DNA of 64,000 nt from Polyangiaceae bacterium (GTDB lineage: Bacteria > Myxococcota_A > Polyangia > Polyangiales > Polyangiaceae). The first letter of the stretch is position 1. The number at the start of each line of letters is the position of its first letter. The notes beneath the pieces were generated by a model. The model saw nothing but the letters and a program-made list of their open reading frames with translations, did no database searches and had not been told where the DNA came from. Made by a program: the position numbers and the translations under genes. The stretch spans positions 62,001-126,000 of the forward strand of contig JADLEQ010000028.1 in assembly GCA_020846005.1 (NCBI GenBank), in the 5' to 3' direction. Shown here in pieces: positions 45,735-54,078 of the stretch.

Positions 45735-46940
45735 ATGCGGTTCACGCGCTGGTGCTCGGGGCTCCTGTTCGTGGGGTTCGCGGCCTGCTCGGCGGCGAGC
45801 GGGGGCGGCGGGGCCGCCGGGGGCGGCGGGGGCGGCGGCGGCGGCGGGAACCAGGACGGCGGCGGCGCGGCGAGCGCGGGCGGCGCCGGCACGGGCGGCG
45901 CCGGCATGGGCGGCGCCGGCACGGGCGGCGCCGGCACGGGCGGCGCCGGAGCGGGCGGGAACGCCGGCACGGGGGGGATGGCAGTGGGGGGGATGGGATC
46001 GGTCGGCTCCGGGGGCACCCAACCGACCTCGGAGCAGTGCAACCAGCTCGACGACGACGGCAACGGGCTGGTCGACGAAGGCTGCACCTGTCAGGACTCG
46101 ACGACCCAGCCGTGCTGGCTCGGCGCGCCCGAGCGCCGCTCGCAGGGCGCGTGCCGCGACGGCGTGCAGGCGTGCACCCTGGTCGGGGAGTTCTCGACCT
46201 GGGGCCCCTGCGTCGGCGCGGTGCTCCCGAGCGGCGAGGTCCCCGGCAACGCGATCGACGAGGACTGCGACGGAGAGGATCCCCAGCCCTGCGTGCCGTC
46301 CCACACCTACGAGGTGTGCGCGAGCGGGGCCGACGAGGACTGCAACGGCCTGCAAGACTGCCAGGATCCGGCGTGCGCCGCGGGCTGCGGCTGCGGCGCG
46401 GAGCAGTGCGGGAACGGGCTCGACGACGACTGCGACGACGACGTCGACTGCGCGGATCCGGACTGTGTGTCGGCGACCGAGTGCAAGCCGGTGTCGGGCT
46501 GCGTGGCGGTGTTCCCCTTCTTCGTAGAGGTGTTCTGCCAGAACGGCGCCGACGACGACTGCGACGGCAAGGTCGACTGCGACGACCGCGACTGCCGCAG
46601 GCCCGGGAGCTGCGGCTGCGGGCAGACGGAGGCGAGCTGCGCGGACGGCGCCGACGACGACTGCGACGGCGAGACGGACTGCGGCGATCTCGACTGCCAG
46701 CAGTGCGCGCCAGGCAGCAAGCGATGGTGCGACGACCCGGTCTACTGCCACTGGGGCGAGCAGCAGTGCGGTCCGGACGGCCGCTGGGGGCAGTGCATCG
46801 AGACGACCGCGCCGTCGGGCTGCTCCGGATCCATCTACAACCTGCAGTGCTGCCTCGCGCAGGGCAACTGTTGCCAGAACTACCCGACGGACGACACCTC
46901 CGTCGGCCAGTGCGATGGCATCGTGACCTGCCGCAACTAG
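45735..46940 (+). CDS. MopE-like Cys/Asp-repeat lipoprotein
   Basis: This 401-residue protein has the lipobox LFVGFAAC near residue 18. A Gly/Ala/Thr linker spans about residues 22-95 and includes five GAGTG-type units. Residue 100 onward holds CNQLDDDGNGLVDEGC, the putative metal-binding motif of MopE-type proteins. Residues 195-325 contain four tandem repeats of about 30-40 residues of the form C-x-x-G-x-D-D-D-C-D-G-x-x-D-C-x-D-x-D-C (for example CQNGADDDCDGKVDC and CADGADDDCDGETDC). These Asp ladders should bind calcium, with disulphides holding each loop. It is surface-anchored by inference. It is followed 12 bases later by another Cys-rich lipoprotein gene. Confidence 0.85.
   Translation: MRFTRWCSGLLFVGFAACSAASGGGGAAGGGGGGGGGGNQDGGGAASAGGAGTGGAGMGGAGTGGAGTGGAGAGGNAGTGGMAVGGMGSVGSGGTQPTSEQCNQLDDDGNGLVDEGCTCQDSTTQPCWLGAPERRSQGACRDGVQACTLVGEFSTWGPCVGAVLPSGEVPGNAIDEDCDGEDPQPCVPSHTYEVCASGADEDCNGLQDCQDPACAAGCGCGAEQCGNGLDDDCDDDVDCADPDCVSATECKPVSGCVAVFPFFVEVFCQNGADDDCDGKVDCDDRDCRRPGSCGCGQTEASCADGADDDCDGETDCGDLDCQQCAPGSKRWCDDPVYCHWGEQQCGPDGRWGQCIETTAPSGCSGSIYNLQCCLAQGNCCQNYPTDDTSVGQCDGIVTCRN
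45882..45956. repeat. Five 15-base tandem units encoding the GAGxG linker
   Basis: GGCGCCGGCACGGGC is repeated five times head to tail (units 2 and 5 differ at one and three positions). It encodes GAGTG/GAGMG/GAGAG in the linker of the MopE-like lipoprotein. The length is likely to vary between strains by slippage. Confidence 0.85.
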
Positions 46941-46952
46941 CGGCGAGCCCGA

Positions 46953-47741
46953 GTGCGGAGCCGTCCCGCGAGCCGGGGGAGTCACGCGGTCGCCGCCGTG
47001 GCGTGGCTCGCCCTGGCCGGCTGCCGCGAGGCGGGCTCCGGCCCAGCGGGGACGGGGCCGGCCGCCGCCAGGGCGCGCGGCGCGGCGCCGGCGCCCGCCG
47101 ACGTGGGGTCGGACTGCGCCGACGTCGGGGCCGCGCGCGCCTGCTGGTCCGAGGGGAGCCCGGGGAGCGTGCTCGGCGTCGTCGCGGTGCCCCGCCCTCC
47201 CCCGCCCCACGGCGCGCCGGGCGACTGGCGGTGTCGGGGCGCCGGCGCGGAGCGCACGTGCGCTCCGGCCGCCGAGAGCGCGGGGCCGTTCGAGTGCGCG
47301 GGCGATCGCTGCACCCAGCGCTTCCCCCGTCTCCCCGACGACCACGAGTGGGAGTGCGCGGACGTCGACGGAGTCGTGATCTGCCGGAGCTGGAGCGCGG
47401 GCGCCGGGTTCGTGCCGGGGCGGCCCGACTCCGGGTACCGGTGCGGCGCCGTGCGGGGCGAGCCGGAGGAGCGCGTGTGCGTGGATTTCGCGCCGGACCG
47501 CCCGCCCGGCGAGCCGTGGGACTGCTCCTTCGGCAACGAGCCGGGCACGCCGAGCCGCACCTGCGTGCGTGGGGGCCGCGAGCCGCTCGGTCGCCGGTGC
47601 GGCTCGGCTTGCCCGTTCGGCGCCGTGTGCGCCGGAGATCGCTGCCTCCCCCTCGCGGCGCGCCCCGACTGCTGGACGGATCGTGACTGCGCGCCGGGCG
47701 CGCGGTGCGCCTTCGCCACGTGCCGGGAGCCCCCGAGGTGA
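46953..47741 (+). CDS. Cys-rich lipoprotein
   Basis: This 262-residue protein starts GTG at 46953, with lipobox AWLALAGC near residue 24. Residues 50-260 hold about 20 Cys in short loops: CADVGAARACW, CRGAGAERTC, CAGDRCTQRF, CADVDGVVICRSW, CGAVRGEPEERVC, CGSACPFGAVCAGDRC and CWTDRDCAPGARCAFATC. The repeated (W/Y)xCxxxxxxxxxC(V/R)xF-like units suggest an ancient internal duplication. The function is unknown. Its stop overlaps the GTG of the multihaem gene by four bases, which suggests both proteins are made together. Confidence 0.8.
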   Translation: MRSRPASRGSHAVAAVAWLALAGCREAGSGPAGTGPAAARARGAAPAPADVGSDCADVGAARACWSEGSPGSVLGVVAVPRPPPPHGAPGDWRCRGAGAERTCAPAAESAGPFECAGDRCTQRFPRLPDDHEWECADVDGVVICRSWSAGAGFVPGRPDSGYRCGAVRGEPEERVCVDFAPDRPPGEPWDCSFGNEPGTPSRTCVRGGREPLGRRCGSACPFGAVCAGDRCLPLAARPDCWTDRDCAPGARCAFATCREPPR

Positions 47742-49687
47742 CGCGGATCCGGCGGCTGGGCGCGCTCAGCGTCGCGCTCGGCGTGGCCGCGTGCGCGGCG
47801 CGCGAGCCCGCGCCCGTCGCCGAGGCGCGGCTGGTCGTCGCCGCGCCGATCGAGGGCGACGTCGCGCTCGACGAGCTCAAGTGGACTCCGCCCGGCGCCG
47901 CGCGGATCGTACGCGCGGGGCGCGAGGTGGAGCTCGCGGTCCGACCCGCCGCGGCGCCGGGGGGGCTCGTCCTCGGAGCGCCGGGCGCTTGCCCACGCCG
48001 ATGGACCGGCACGGAGTCGGCAGCGGAGGAGCGGGTGCGGCTGGTCCCTGCGTTCGGGGTGCGCGGGGGCGATCTCGCGCAGCTCGGCTACGGCGCGCCG
48101 TTCGAGCTCCGGCTCGTGCCCGGGTGTGACGAGGCGCGCGCCGCGCACGTGACGTGGCGCGTGACCTCCGGCGCGACGATCGACCTCACGGCGGCCGAGG
48201 ACGGCCACGTCGCCCGGGGGCGGCTGCCCGACGCGGAGGCAGCCGGGCTGCGCGCGCCTCCGTGGGGCCTCGCCCCGATCTCGCCCCGTTCACGAGGTGA
48301 GATCACGCTCGAGGCGAGCTGGGAGCTCGAGGGAGTACCCTCCCGGCGGACGGTCCGGGTCGCCGCCGCGGCGCGCGCGAGCGGCCTGCCGAGCGTCGCC
48401 GTCGGCCAGCGCCTGTGGCTGGCCGGCGCTGGCTGGCGCGTCCAGGACCGCCCTCCGCGCGCCGCAGGCGGAGTCGCCGCGGCGGGCTCCTGGAGCGCGC
48501 TCGTGCCGGACGAGCGCGGGCGCTGGACGCTCGTGGACGCGAGCGGCCGCGCGCTCTCGATCGTGGTCGGGCGCCACGCCGAGACGCCGCTCGACTGCGG
48601 GCGCAGCGAATGTCACCACGACGTGGCGAGCGCGGCCACCGGCACGCGGATGGCGACGACCTTCCACGACCTGCTCGGGAGGCTGCGGCCCTCGGAGCCC
48701 GCCTGCGCGCTCGGCTGCCACGCCGTCGGCGAGCCGGGGCTCGCCGACGGCGGCTTCGCCCACGTCCTCGCCTCGCTCGGCGCGCCCCCGCGCTTCGAGA
48801 CGGGCCCCGCGGCGTGGGACGCGTTGCCGCGCCCCCTGCGGCGCCTCGGCGGCGTCGGCTGCACGGCGTGCCACGGCCCCGGAGCGATCCCAGAGCCGTC
48901 TGCCTCCTGGGCCATCCTGCGGGCCGACGTGTGCGCGGTGTGTCACGACGCACCGCCGCGTTACACCCACGTCGAGGGCTGGGCACGCTCGAAGATGGCG
49001 ACGGCGGACCGCGATCCCGCTACGCGGGAGCCCGCGTGCCGTGGCTGCCATGGGACGGCTGGGTATCTGGCGCGGATCACCGGGGCGCCGGAGCGGGAGC
49101 TCCCCCCCGGCATCGCCACCGGCATCGCCTGCGCTGCGTGCCACGCGCCGCACGGCGCGCACGCGGGGGAGCTGATCCGCGACGTGGCGTCGCCGACCGG
49201 CGGGCCCGCGATCACCGACGCCGCGAGCCGACTCTGCGCGAGCTGCCACTCGGACCCGAGCCCCGGCGGGCCGCGCGCCTCGGCGGCGACGCTGGTTCAC
49301 GGCGCGGCGCCCGGGGCGACCCCGCCCCACGCGGCGGTCCCCGGCGGGTGCCTCGGCTGCCACGGCGACGGCGACGCGGCGACCACCACCGCCCGCGGCC
49401 ACGGCCACGCCTTCGCGGTCGACCGCTCGCGCTGCGCGACGCGCTGCCACGTGGGGGCGCCGCCGCTCGACGACCGCGGGGCGCTCGCGCGGCGCGCCCG
49501 GGAGCTGTATCGATCGCTGGGCGGCGAGGCGCTGGCGGAGGGGACGCCGCCCCACGCGCGCCGCCGCGCTGGAGCGCCGAGCACGCGCGCGCTCGAGGCG
49601 GTCCGCCTGGTGCTCGAGGACCCGGCGGCGTGGGCCCACAACGCCCCTTACGCGCGCGCGCTGCTGGAGGGCGCGCGGCCCCGCTAG
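47738..49687 (+). CDS. Multihaem c-type cytochrome lipoprotein (up to nine haem sites)
   Basis: This 649-residue protein starts GTG at 47738, chosen for its GTGA overlap with the upstream gene. The lipobox is ALGVAAC near residue 18. Residues 30-280 are beta-rich without haem motifs. From 287 on there are six canonical CxxCH sites (C375, C399, C434, C465, C500, C538), two C-x3-CH sites (C323 CALGCH and C566 CATRCH) and one C-x4-CH (C287 CGRSECH). Haem attached by these would need maturation tolerant of longer spacing. It is likely an electron carrier at the outer membrane or in the periplasm. No cytochrome maturation gene is in the window. Confidence 0.88.
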   Translation: MTRIRRLGALSVALGVAACAAREPAPVAEARLVVAAPIEGDVALDELKWTPPGAARIVRAGREVELAVRPAAAPGGLVLGAPGACPRRWTGTESAAEERVRLVPAFGVRGGDLAQLGYGAPFELRLVPGCDEARAAHVTWRVTSGATIDLTAAEDGHVARGRLPDAEAAGLRAPPWGLAPISPRSRGEITLEASWELEGVPSRRTVRVAAAARASGLPSVAVGQRLWLAGAGWRVQDRPPRAAGGVAAAGSWSALVPDERGRWTLVDASGRALSIVVGRHAETPLDCGRSECHHDVASAATGTRMATTFHDLLGRLRPSEPACALGCHAVGEPGLADGGFAHVLASLGAPPRFETGPAAWDALPRPLRRLGGVGCTACHGPGAIPEPSASWAILRADVCAVCHDAPPRYTHVEGWARSKMATADRDPATREPACRGCHGTAGYLARITGAPERELPPGIATGIACAACHAPHGAHAGELIRDVASPTGGPAITDAASRLCASCHSDPSPGGPRASAATLVHGAAPGATPPHAAVPGGCLGCHGDGDAATTTARGHGHAFAVDRSRCATRCHVGAPPLDDRGALARRARELYRSLGGEALAEGTPPHARRRAGAPSTRALEAVRLVLEDPAAWAHNAPYARALLEGARPR

Positions 49688-49740
49688 CGCCTCGGCGCGG
49701 TCGCTCGACGCCACGCCCCCCGATCGCGTAGAAACCTCGC

Positions 49741-50301
49741 ATGCGTCCCCACCCCCCCGTGCGCTGGCTCCTCGCCTCGATCGGTCTCGCGCTCACAGGG
49801 TGTCCCCCGGCGGAGGCCCCGCGATCCGGGGACGCCGCCGAGGACGCAGGGCTCACGGAGGGCCCGAGCGACGTGGAGCTCCCGCCGCTCCCCGAGGGCG
49901 GGTCGAGCGCGCCCTCCGCGGCGGCCGAGCCCGGCGTCGTCCCCGTGCGACCGCCCGACTCCCGTCCCACGGGCACGCTCCCTCCCGCGGTGACGGCGCC
50001 CGCGCTCGAACCGACCCGCGCGCGAGTCCACGCCTGCTACGAGGCGGGCCTGGCGCGCGACCCGGCGCTCGCTGGCCGCGTCGTCGTCCGGCTCACCGTC
50101 GAGCCGGACGGGCGCGTGGGCCGCACGGAGCCCCATGAGCCGCCCACGCTCGGCGACCCGGCGGTCGTGACGTGCATCGAGGAGGTGCTCCGCGGCGTGC
50201 GCTTCCCCGCGCCGAAGGGGGGGCGCGCGGTGGTCCTCGTACCGTACGAGTTCGCGCCCGCGGACGCCGGCGCCGCGCGCGCCGAAGGGGGGGCGGGCTG
50301 A
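49741..50301 (+). CDS. Lipoprotein with AgmX/TonB-C-like domain
   Basis: This 186-residue protein has the lipobox IGLALTGC near residue 21. A Pro/Ser/Glu-rich linker runs to about 90. The C-terminal domain, about 92-178, reads VHACYEAGLARDPALAGRVVVRLTVEPDGRVG, CIEEVLRGVRFPAPKGG and VVLVPYEF. The pattern CYxxxLxxxPxLxGxVxVxxxVxxxGxV...C...L..xxFPxPxGG is the AgmX/PglI C-terminal domain of myxobacteria, related in shape to TonB C-terminal domains. AgmX in Myxococcus xanthus is linked to adventurous gliding motility; the exact role here is unknown. Confidence 0.8.
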   Translation: MRPHPPVRWLLASIGLALTGCPPAEAPRSGDAAEDAGLTEGPSDVELPPLPEGGSSAPSAAAEPGVVPVRPPDSRPTGTLPPAVTAPALEPTRARVHACYEAGLARDPALAGRVVVRLTVEPDGRVGRTEPHEPPTLGDPAVVTCIEEVLRGVRFPAPKGGRAVVLVPYEFAPADAGAARAEGGAG

Positions 50302-50348
50302 CCCAGCCCGGCTGCCCATCGGCGCCCGCGCGCGCCGCGATCGGCTGG

Positions 50349-50819
50349 GTGGAGTGCGGCTCGGCTCCGGCCCCGAGCCCGGCGTTCGGCGCGCTGGCTG
50401 GGCGAGCCTCCGCGAATGAGTGGGCACCGCCCCCACCGATGGCACCGCCCCCACCGATGGCACCGCCCCCACCGATGGCACCGCCCCCACCAATGGCACC
50501 GCCCCCGGCGCGGCTCGTAGCGAGCCTGCGCGACGAGCTCCGCGCCTGCTACGTGCGAGCGCGAGCTCGCGATCCCAAGCTCGTGGGGAACGGCTACCTC
50601 GCGTTCCTGGTCGAGGCGGACGGCAGGGTGGCCCGGAGCTGGAACTACCGACCGCCGACAGCGAACGATGACGCGACGCTCAGGTGCATCCACGACCGGG
50701 TGCGCGTGCTCAGGTTTCCTCGCCCGCCCGGTGGGCGACGAACCATCGTGTCGCCGGTGGGGTTCGTGGGCAGCGGCCCGCGGACGCCCGCGTCCGCGCC
50801 CGCGACCCGACGCCAGTGA
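50349..50819 (+). CDS. Second AgmX-like protein with APPPPM repeats
   Basis: This is a protein of about 156 residues; the start is uncertain (GTG 50349 used, no good ribosome-binding site). Four and a half copies of the hexapeptide APPPPM form a rigid Pro spacer at about residues 25-54. The C-terminal domain (ELRACYVRARARDPKLVGNGYLAFLVEADGRVARSW, RCIHDRVRVLRFPRPPGG, VSPVGF) has the same AgmX pattern as the upstream gene, so the two are tandem paralogues. No clear signal peptide is seen with this start; the export route is unclear. Confidence 0.65.
   Translation: MECGSAPAPSPAFGALAGRASANEWAPPPPMAPPPPMAPPPPMAPPPPMAPPPARLVASLRDELRACYVRARARDPKLVGNGYLAFLVEADGRVARSWNYRPPTANDDATLRCIHDRVRVLRFPRPPGGRRTIVSPVGFVGSGPRTPASAPATRRQ
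50424..50507. repeat. 18-base tandem repeat encoding APPPPM
   Basis: GCACCGCCCCCACCGATG is repeated exactly three times from 50424, then once with one change (ccaatg), then a partial fifth copy. Each unit is six codons, so copy number can change without frameshift. The unit also contains an in-frame ATG, which could allow several start points. Confidence 0.9.
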
Positions 50820-50848
50820 GCCCCGCTCCCACGACCCGCGCCCCGCCC

Positions 50849-51469
50849 ATGCCTTCCCGCCCCTCCCCTCACCGAGCGCGCTGCCTGCGCCCGGCCGTCG
50901 CCGCCGTCTTCGCGGCGCTCGCCGCGTCCGCCGGCTGCGCGCTCGAGGCCGCCCACCCCCCACCCAGCCCGCCGGCGGCCGCCGAGCCCGATCCGGGGCC
51001 GATCCTGGACGCGAGCCGCCCGGCGCCGCGCTTCCTCGTGCAGGCCGAGGGCGGGGCGCGCCTCGCGTCCGAGGAGTGGGTCGGCGTGAGGCCGTTCGCG
51101 GTGGTGACGTTCGCGAGCTGGTGCCACGTGTGTGAGGCCAAGCTGCCGATCGTGCGCAGGGTCGCGGAGCGCCACCCCTCGGTCGCGCTCCTCGTCGTCT
51201 CGGCCGACGAAGAGGAGACGTGGCCGCGCGTGGCGGCGTTCGTCCGCCGGCACGGCCTCGCGGGCGCTCCGCTCGTGCGCGCCACCAGCTTCCCCCGCTT
51301 CGCCGGGGCGTACGCACCCCACGCGACGGTGCCGACCGTCGTCGTGGTGGGGCGGGAGGGCCGCCCGATCGAGTACCAGCGCGGCCTCACGGACGAAGAC
51401 GACGAGCGCCTGGAGCTCGCCTTCTCGCTCGCGGAGCGGGGTGGCGCCGCGGGGCAGCGCGCGCCGTAG
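50849..51469 (+). CDS. TlpA/ResA-like thioredoxin-fold lipoprotein
   Basis: This 206-residue protein has a signal ending LAASAGC (lipobox near residue 31). The thioredoxin-like domain reads FAVVTFASWCHVCEAKLPIVRRVAERHPSVALLVVSAD. The redox CxxC is C92-H-V-C95, and the cis-Pro loop is HATVPTVVVVGREGRP. TlpA/ResA proteins reduce disulphides outside the cytoplasm, often apocytochrome c haem-binding cysteines, which suits the multihaem gene three genes upstream. A GTG at 50816 overlapping the preceding stop (GTGA) is an alternative start. Confidence 0.88.
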   Translation: MPSRPSPHRARCLRPAVAAVFAALAASAGCALEAAHPPPSPPAAAEPDPGPILDASRPAPRFLVQAEGGARLASEEWVGVRPFAVVTFASWCHVCEAKLPIVRRVAERHPSVALLVVSADEEETWPRVAAFVRRHGLAGAPLVRATSFPRFAGAYAPHATVPTVVVVGREGRPIEYQRGLTDEDDERLELAFSLAERGGAAGQRAP

Positions 51470-51481
51470 TATCCTGCGCCG

Positions 51482-52489
51482 GTGGAAGCCGCTCCGCCCC
51501 CACGCTTGCAGCTCCGCGCGGCCGGCGCGACCCACGTCGGCCGCCGGCGCCAGCACAACGAAGACCACGTCCTCGTCCGCGACGACCTCGCGCTGTTCGT
51601 CGTGGCGGACGGCGCGGGCGGCCACCTGGCGGGCGACGTCGCGAGCGCCCTCGCCGTCCGGTCCATCGCCAACTACGTCGGGGCCACCGTACGCGCCACG
51701 TGGGAGAAGCCGGAGCTGGACACGTTCGGCATCCCGTACGGGGCGCGCCGCCTCGCCGCCGCGGTGCTCAAGGCGAACCGTGACGTGATCGAGATCAGCC
51801 GGTCGTCCAACCAGCACCGCGGCATGGGGACGACCGTCGTGGCCGCTCAGCTCTCGTCGCGCTCCGGGCTGCTCCACGTCGCGCACGTCGGCGACAGCCG
51901 CTGCTATCGCCTCCGGGGTGATCACCTGGAGCTCCTCACGCAGGATCACTCCCTGGTGAACGAGGTGCTCGAGCAGCGCCCCGAGCTGGAGGACGAGGTC
52001 CTGGCCCGCCTGCCGCGCAACGTGGTCACCCGCGCGCTCGGCATGGAGGAGAAGCTGCGAGTGTCCATCCGGTCACACGCGGTGGCGCCGGGGGACCGCT
52101 ACCTCCTCTGCTCGGATGGCCTCTCGAACCCGGTCGACGCCGAGGCGCTGGCCGCGACGCTGTCGGCGGGGGATCCCCCGGAGCAGACCGTCGCGCGGCT
52201 CGTCGATCTCGCGAACGAGCGTGGGGGCCCGGACAACATCGGCGCGGTGGTCCTCGACTGCGCCAGCGATCCCCGCGGCGCGGCCGGCGATCTCGCGCGC
52301 GTGAGCACGGTCCCCGCCGCGCCGTGGACGGACGACGAGACGGACACCGCCCCGGAGCTCTTGATCCTCGGGATCGAGGAGCTGACGCTCCCCGGCGGGT
52401 CGGGCGTCGTGGTCGTCCCCGCGTCCCGCGCGACCGGCGATCTGCTGGACGCGCTGGACGCGCTCGTCGGCGGGCGGCCTCGGAGCTGA
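51482..52489 (+). CDS. PP2C-type Ser/Thr protein phosphatase
   Basis: This 335-residue protein starts GTG at 51482, 12 bases after the thioredoxin gene. PP2C motifs are all present: THVGRRRQHNEDHVLV, VVADGAGGHLAGDVAS (metal-binding Asp), MGTTVVAAQL, LLHVAHVGDSRCYRLR, LLCSDGLSNPVD, and ANERGGPDNIGAVVLD. The C-terminal 80 residues after the domain are acidic and unrecognised. It should counter the Hanks-type kinases of the cell; three such kinases are in this window, and which is its partner is unknown. Confidence 0.94.
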   Translation: MEAAPPPRLQLRAAGATHVGRRRQHNEDHVLVRDDLALFVVADGAGGHLAGDVASALAVRSIANYVGATVRATWEKPELDTFGIPYGARRLAAAVLKANRDVIEISRSSNQHRGMGTTVVAAQLSSRSGLLHVAHVGDSRCYRLRGDHLELLTQDHSLVNEVLEQRPELEDEVLARLPRNVVTRALGMEEKLRVSIRSHAVAPGDRYLLCSDGLSNPVDAEALAATLSAGDPPEQTVARLVDLANERGGPDNIGAVVLDCASDPRGAAGDLARVSTVPAAPWTDDETDTAPELLILGIEELTLPGGSGVVVVPASRATGDLLDALDALVGGRPRS

Positions 52490-52550
52490 GCCTCGGAGCG
52501 CGCGTCCACGCGCCGCTTCCCCGGCAGCCGGGGTGGCCTAGGATGCCGCG

Positions 52551-53615
52551 GTGCGCCCCATCGTCCTGCCCTTCGCGACGTCCGAGCTCCCTCCGGTCGG
52601 AGGCCGCATCGGCGGCGCGCCCGAGGACTTCCGCGTCGACGAGCTGCCGCTCTACGCGGCGTCCGGCGCGGGCGAGCACCTGTACGTCCGCGTGGAGAAG
52701 CGAGCGCTCACCACGCCGGCGCTGATCGGCGCGGTGGCGCGCGCCGCGGGCGTGCGCGAGCGGGACGTGGGCTACGCCGGCCTGAAGGACAAGCACGCCG
52801 TCACCTCCCAGTGGCTCTCGCTGGCCGGGCGCATCCCCGATCCGGGCACGTGGTCACTCCCGCCCGGGGTGCGCATCCTGGAGACGACCCGGCACGGCAA
52901 CAAGCTCCGCACGGGACACCTCGCGGGGAACCGCTTCCGGATCCGCCTGGTGGATGTGCCCCGGGACGGCGCGGGCCACGCCGGCGCGCTGCTCGCGGCG
53001 CTGGCGGCGACCGGGCTCCCGAACGCCTTCGGCGCGCAGCGCTTCGGGCACGACGGGACCAACCTGGTACGGGCGCTCGACTGGATCCGCGCCGCAGCGC
53101 CCGGTGCGCGCCCCCCCGCGCGCTTCCTCGGGCGGCTCCTCGCGAGCTCGTTGCAAGCGGAGTGGTTCAATCGCTATCTCGTGCGACGGATCGCCCGGGG
53201 CGTCTCGCGGCTGGTCGCGGGCGAGATCGTGCGCCTCGCGGGCACGGGCTCCTACTTCCGGGTGGACGACGCGGAGGCAGAGCAGGCACGGCTCGCCGCC
53301 GGTGACCTCGTGCTCACCGGGCCGCTCCCCGGCCCGAGGCGCCGCCCGGCGCCGGGCGGGGACGCCGCCGCGCTCGAGGGCGAGATCCAGCGCGAACTCG
53401 GGCTCGACGCCGACGCGCTCGCGCGCCTGGGCGACGAGGCCCCGGGCGCTTGGCGCGATCTGCTGGTGCGCCCCGAGGCCATCGAGTGCATCGGGCCAGC
53501 CGACGCAGCCACGGAGGGGACCCTCGAGATCGCGTTCAGCCTGCCGGCGGGGAGCTACGCGACCGTCCTCATCCGCGAGCTCACCCGTGTCGACGGCGAT
53601 CGGGACGTAGGGTAG
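52551..53615 (+). CDS. truD: tRNA pseudouridine(13) synthase
   Basis: This 354-residue enzyme starts GTG at 52551 with AGGA upstream. The TruD signature is VGYAGLKDKHAVTSQWLS, with catalytic Asp D80 at the same position as in E. coli. Other blocks are DFRVDELPLY at the start, GNRFRIRL, GLPNAFGAQRFGHDGTN, and the C-terminal FSLPAGSYATVLIREL typical of the family's end. The middle (LARGVSRLVAGEIVRL, GPLPGPRRRPAPGGDA) covers the inserted TRUD domain. It modifies U13 of tRNA-Glu in E. coli. Confidence 0.96.
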   Translation: MRPIVLPFATSELPPVGGRIGGAPEDFRVDELPLYAASGAGEHLYVRVEKRALTTPALIGAVARAAGVRERDVGYAGLKDKHAVTSQWLSLAGRIPDPGTWSLPPGVRILETTRHGNKLRTGHLAGNRFRIRLVDVPRDGAGHAGALLAALAATGLPNAFGAQRFGHDGTNLVRALDWIRAAAPGARPPARFLGRLLASSLQAEWFNRYLVRRIARGVSRLVAGEIVRLAGTGSYFRVDDAEAEQARLAAGDLVLTGPLPGPRRRPAPGGDAAALEGEIQRELGLDADALARLGDEAPGAWRDLLVRPEAIECIGPADAATEGTLEIAFSLPAGSYATVLIRELTRVDGDRDVG

Positions 53616-53624
53616 CCTCGGGTC

Positions 53625-54050
53625 ATGTCGGGAATCGATGTCTCGTCCGTCGTGAACCTCGCCGAGCCGAAGCTCGAGGCGCTCGTCGAGCTGATGCTGC
53701 TGGCGGCCTCCGCCGATGGTGAGCTCGCCGAGGTCGAGCTCGCGCACTTCACCGAGAGCGTCCGCTCGCTGACGAACGGCACCATCGCCGGGCCGCGGCT
53801 GCAGGCGCTGGTCGAGCGCACGCAGGCGGCGATCGAGGGCGACGGGCGAGAGGCCCTGCTGGCGTCGATCCGCGACCGCCTCCCCGACGCGGGCGCCCGC
53901 AAGGTGGGGCTCACGCTGGCGATCCAGGTCGTGGCCGCGGACGGCATCGTGAGGACGAGCGAGCGCGAGCTCGTCATGGAGACCGCCGAGGCGCTCGGGA
54001 TCGACGGCGACACGGCCGCCGATCTGGTGCGTGACTTCGGCAAGACGTGA
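53625..54050 (+). CDS. TerB-like small protein
   Basis: This 141-residue all-helical cytoplasmic protein is 9 bases after truD. The helices carry the TerB pattern: LMLLAASADGELAEVELAHF near the start and AIQVVAADGIVRTSERELVMETAEALG near the end. Each has the A-D-G-x-(I/L/V)-x-x-x-E-x-x-x turn that binds metal in the tellurite-resistance TerB fold. No other ter gene is nearby, so tellurite resistance is not implied. It is convergent with the kinase gene (28-base gap). Confidence 0.85.
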   Translation: MSGIDVSSVVNLAEPKLEALVELMLLAASADGELAEVELAHFTESVRSLTNGTIAGPRLQALVERTQAAIEGDGREALLASIRDRLPDAGARKVGLTLAIQVVAADGIVRTSERELVMETAEALGIDGDTAADLVRDFGKT

Positions 54051-54078
54051 CCAGCGCCTCTCGCGCGAGCGCGCGGGG

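Noticed and set aside
45882-50507. Short tandem repeats as possible CRISPR arrays
   Set aside because: Units are 15 or 18 bases, contiguous without spacers, in frame, and encode linkers; no cas genes are present.
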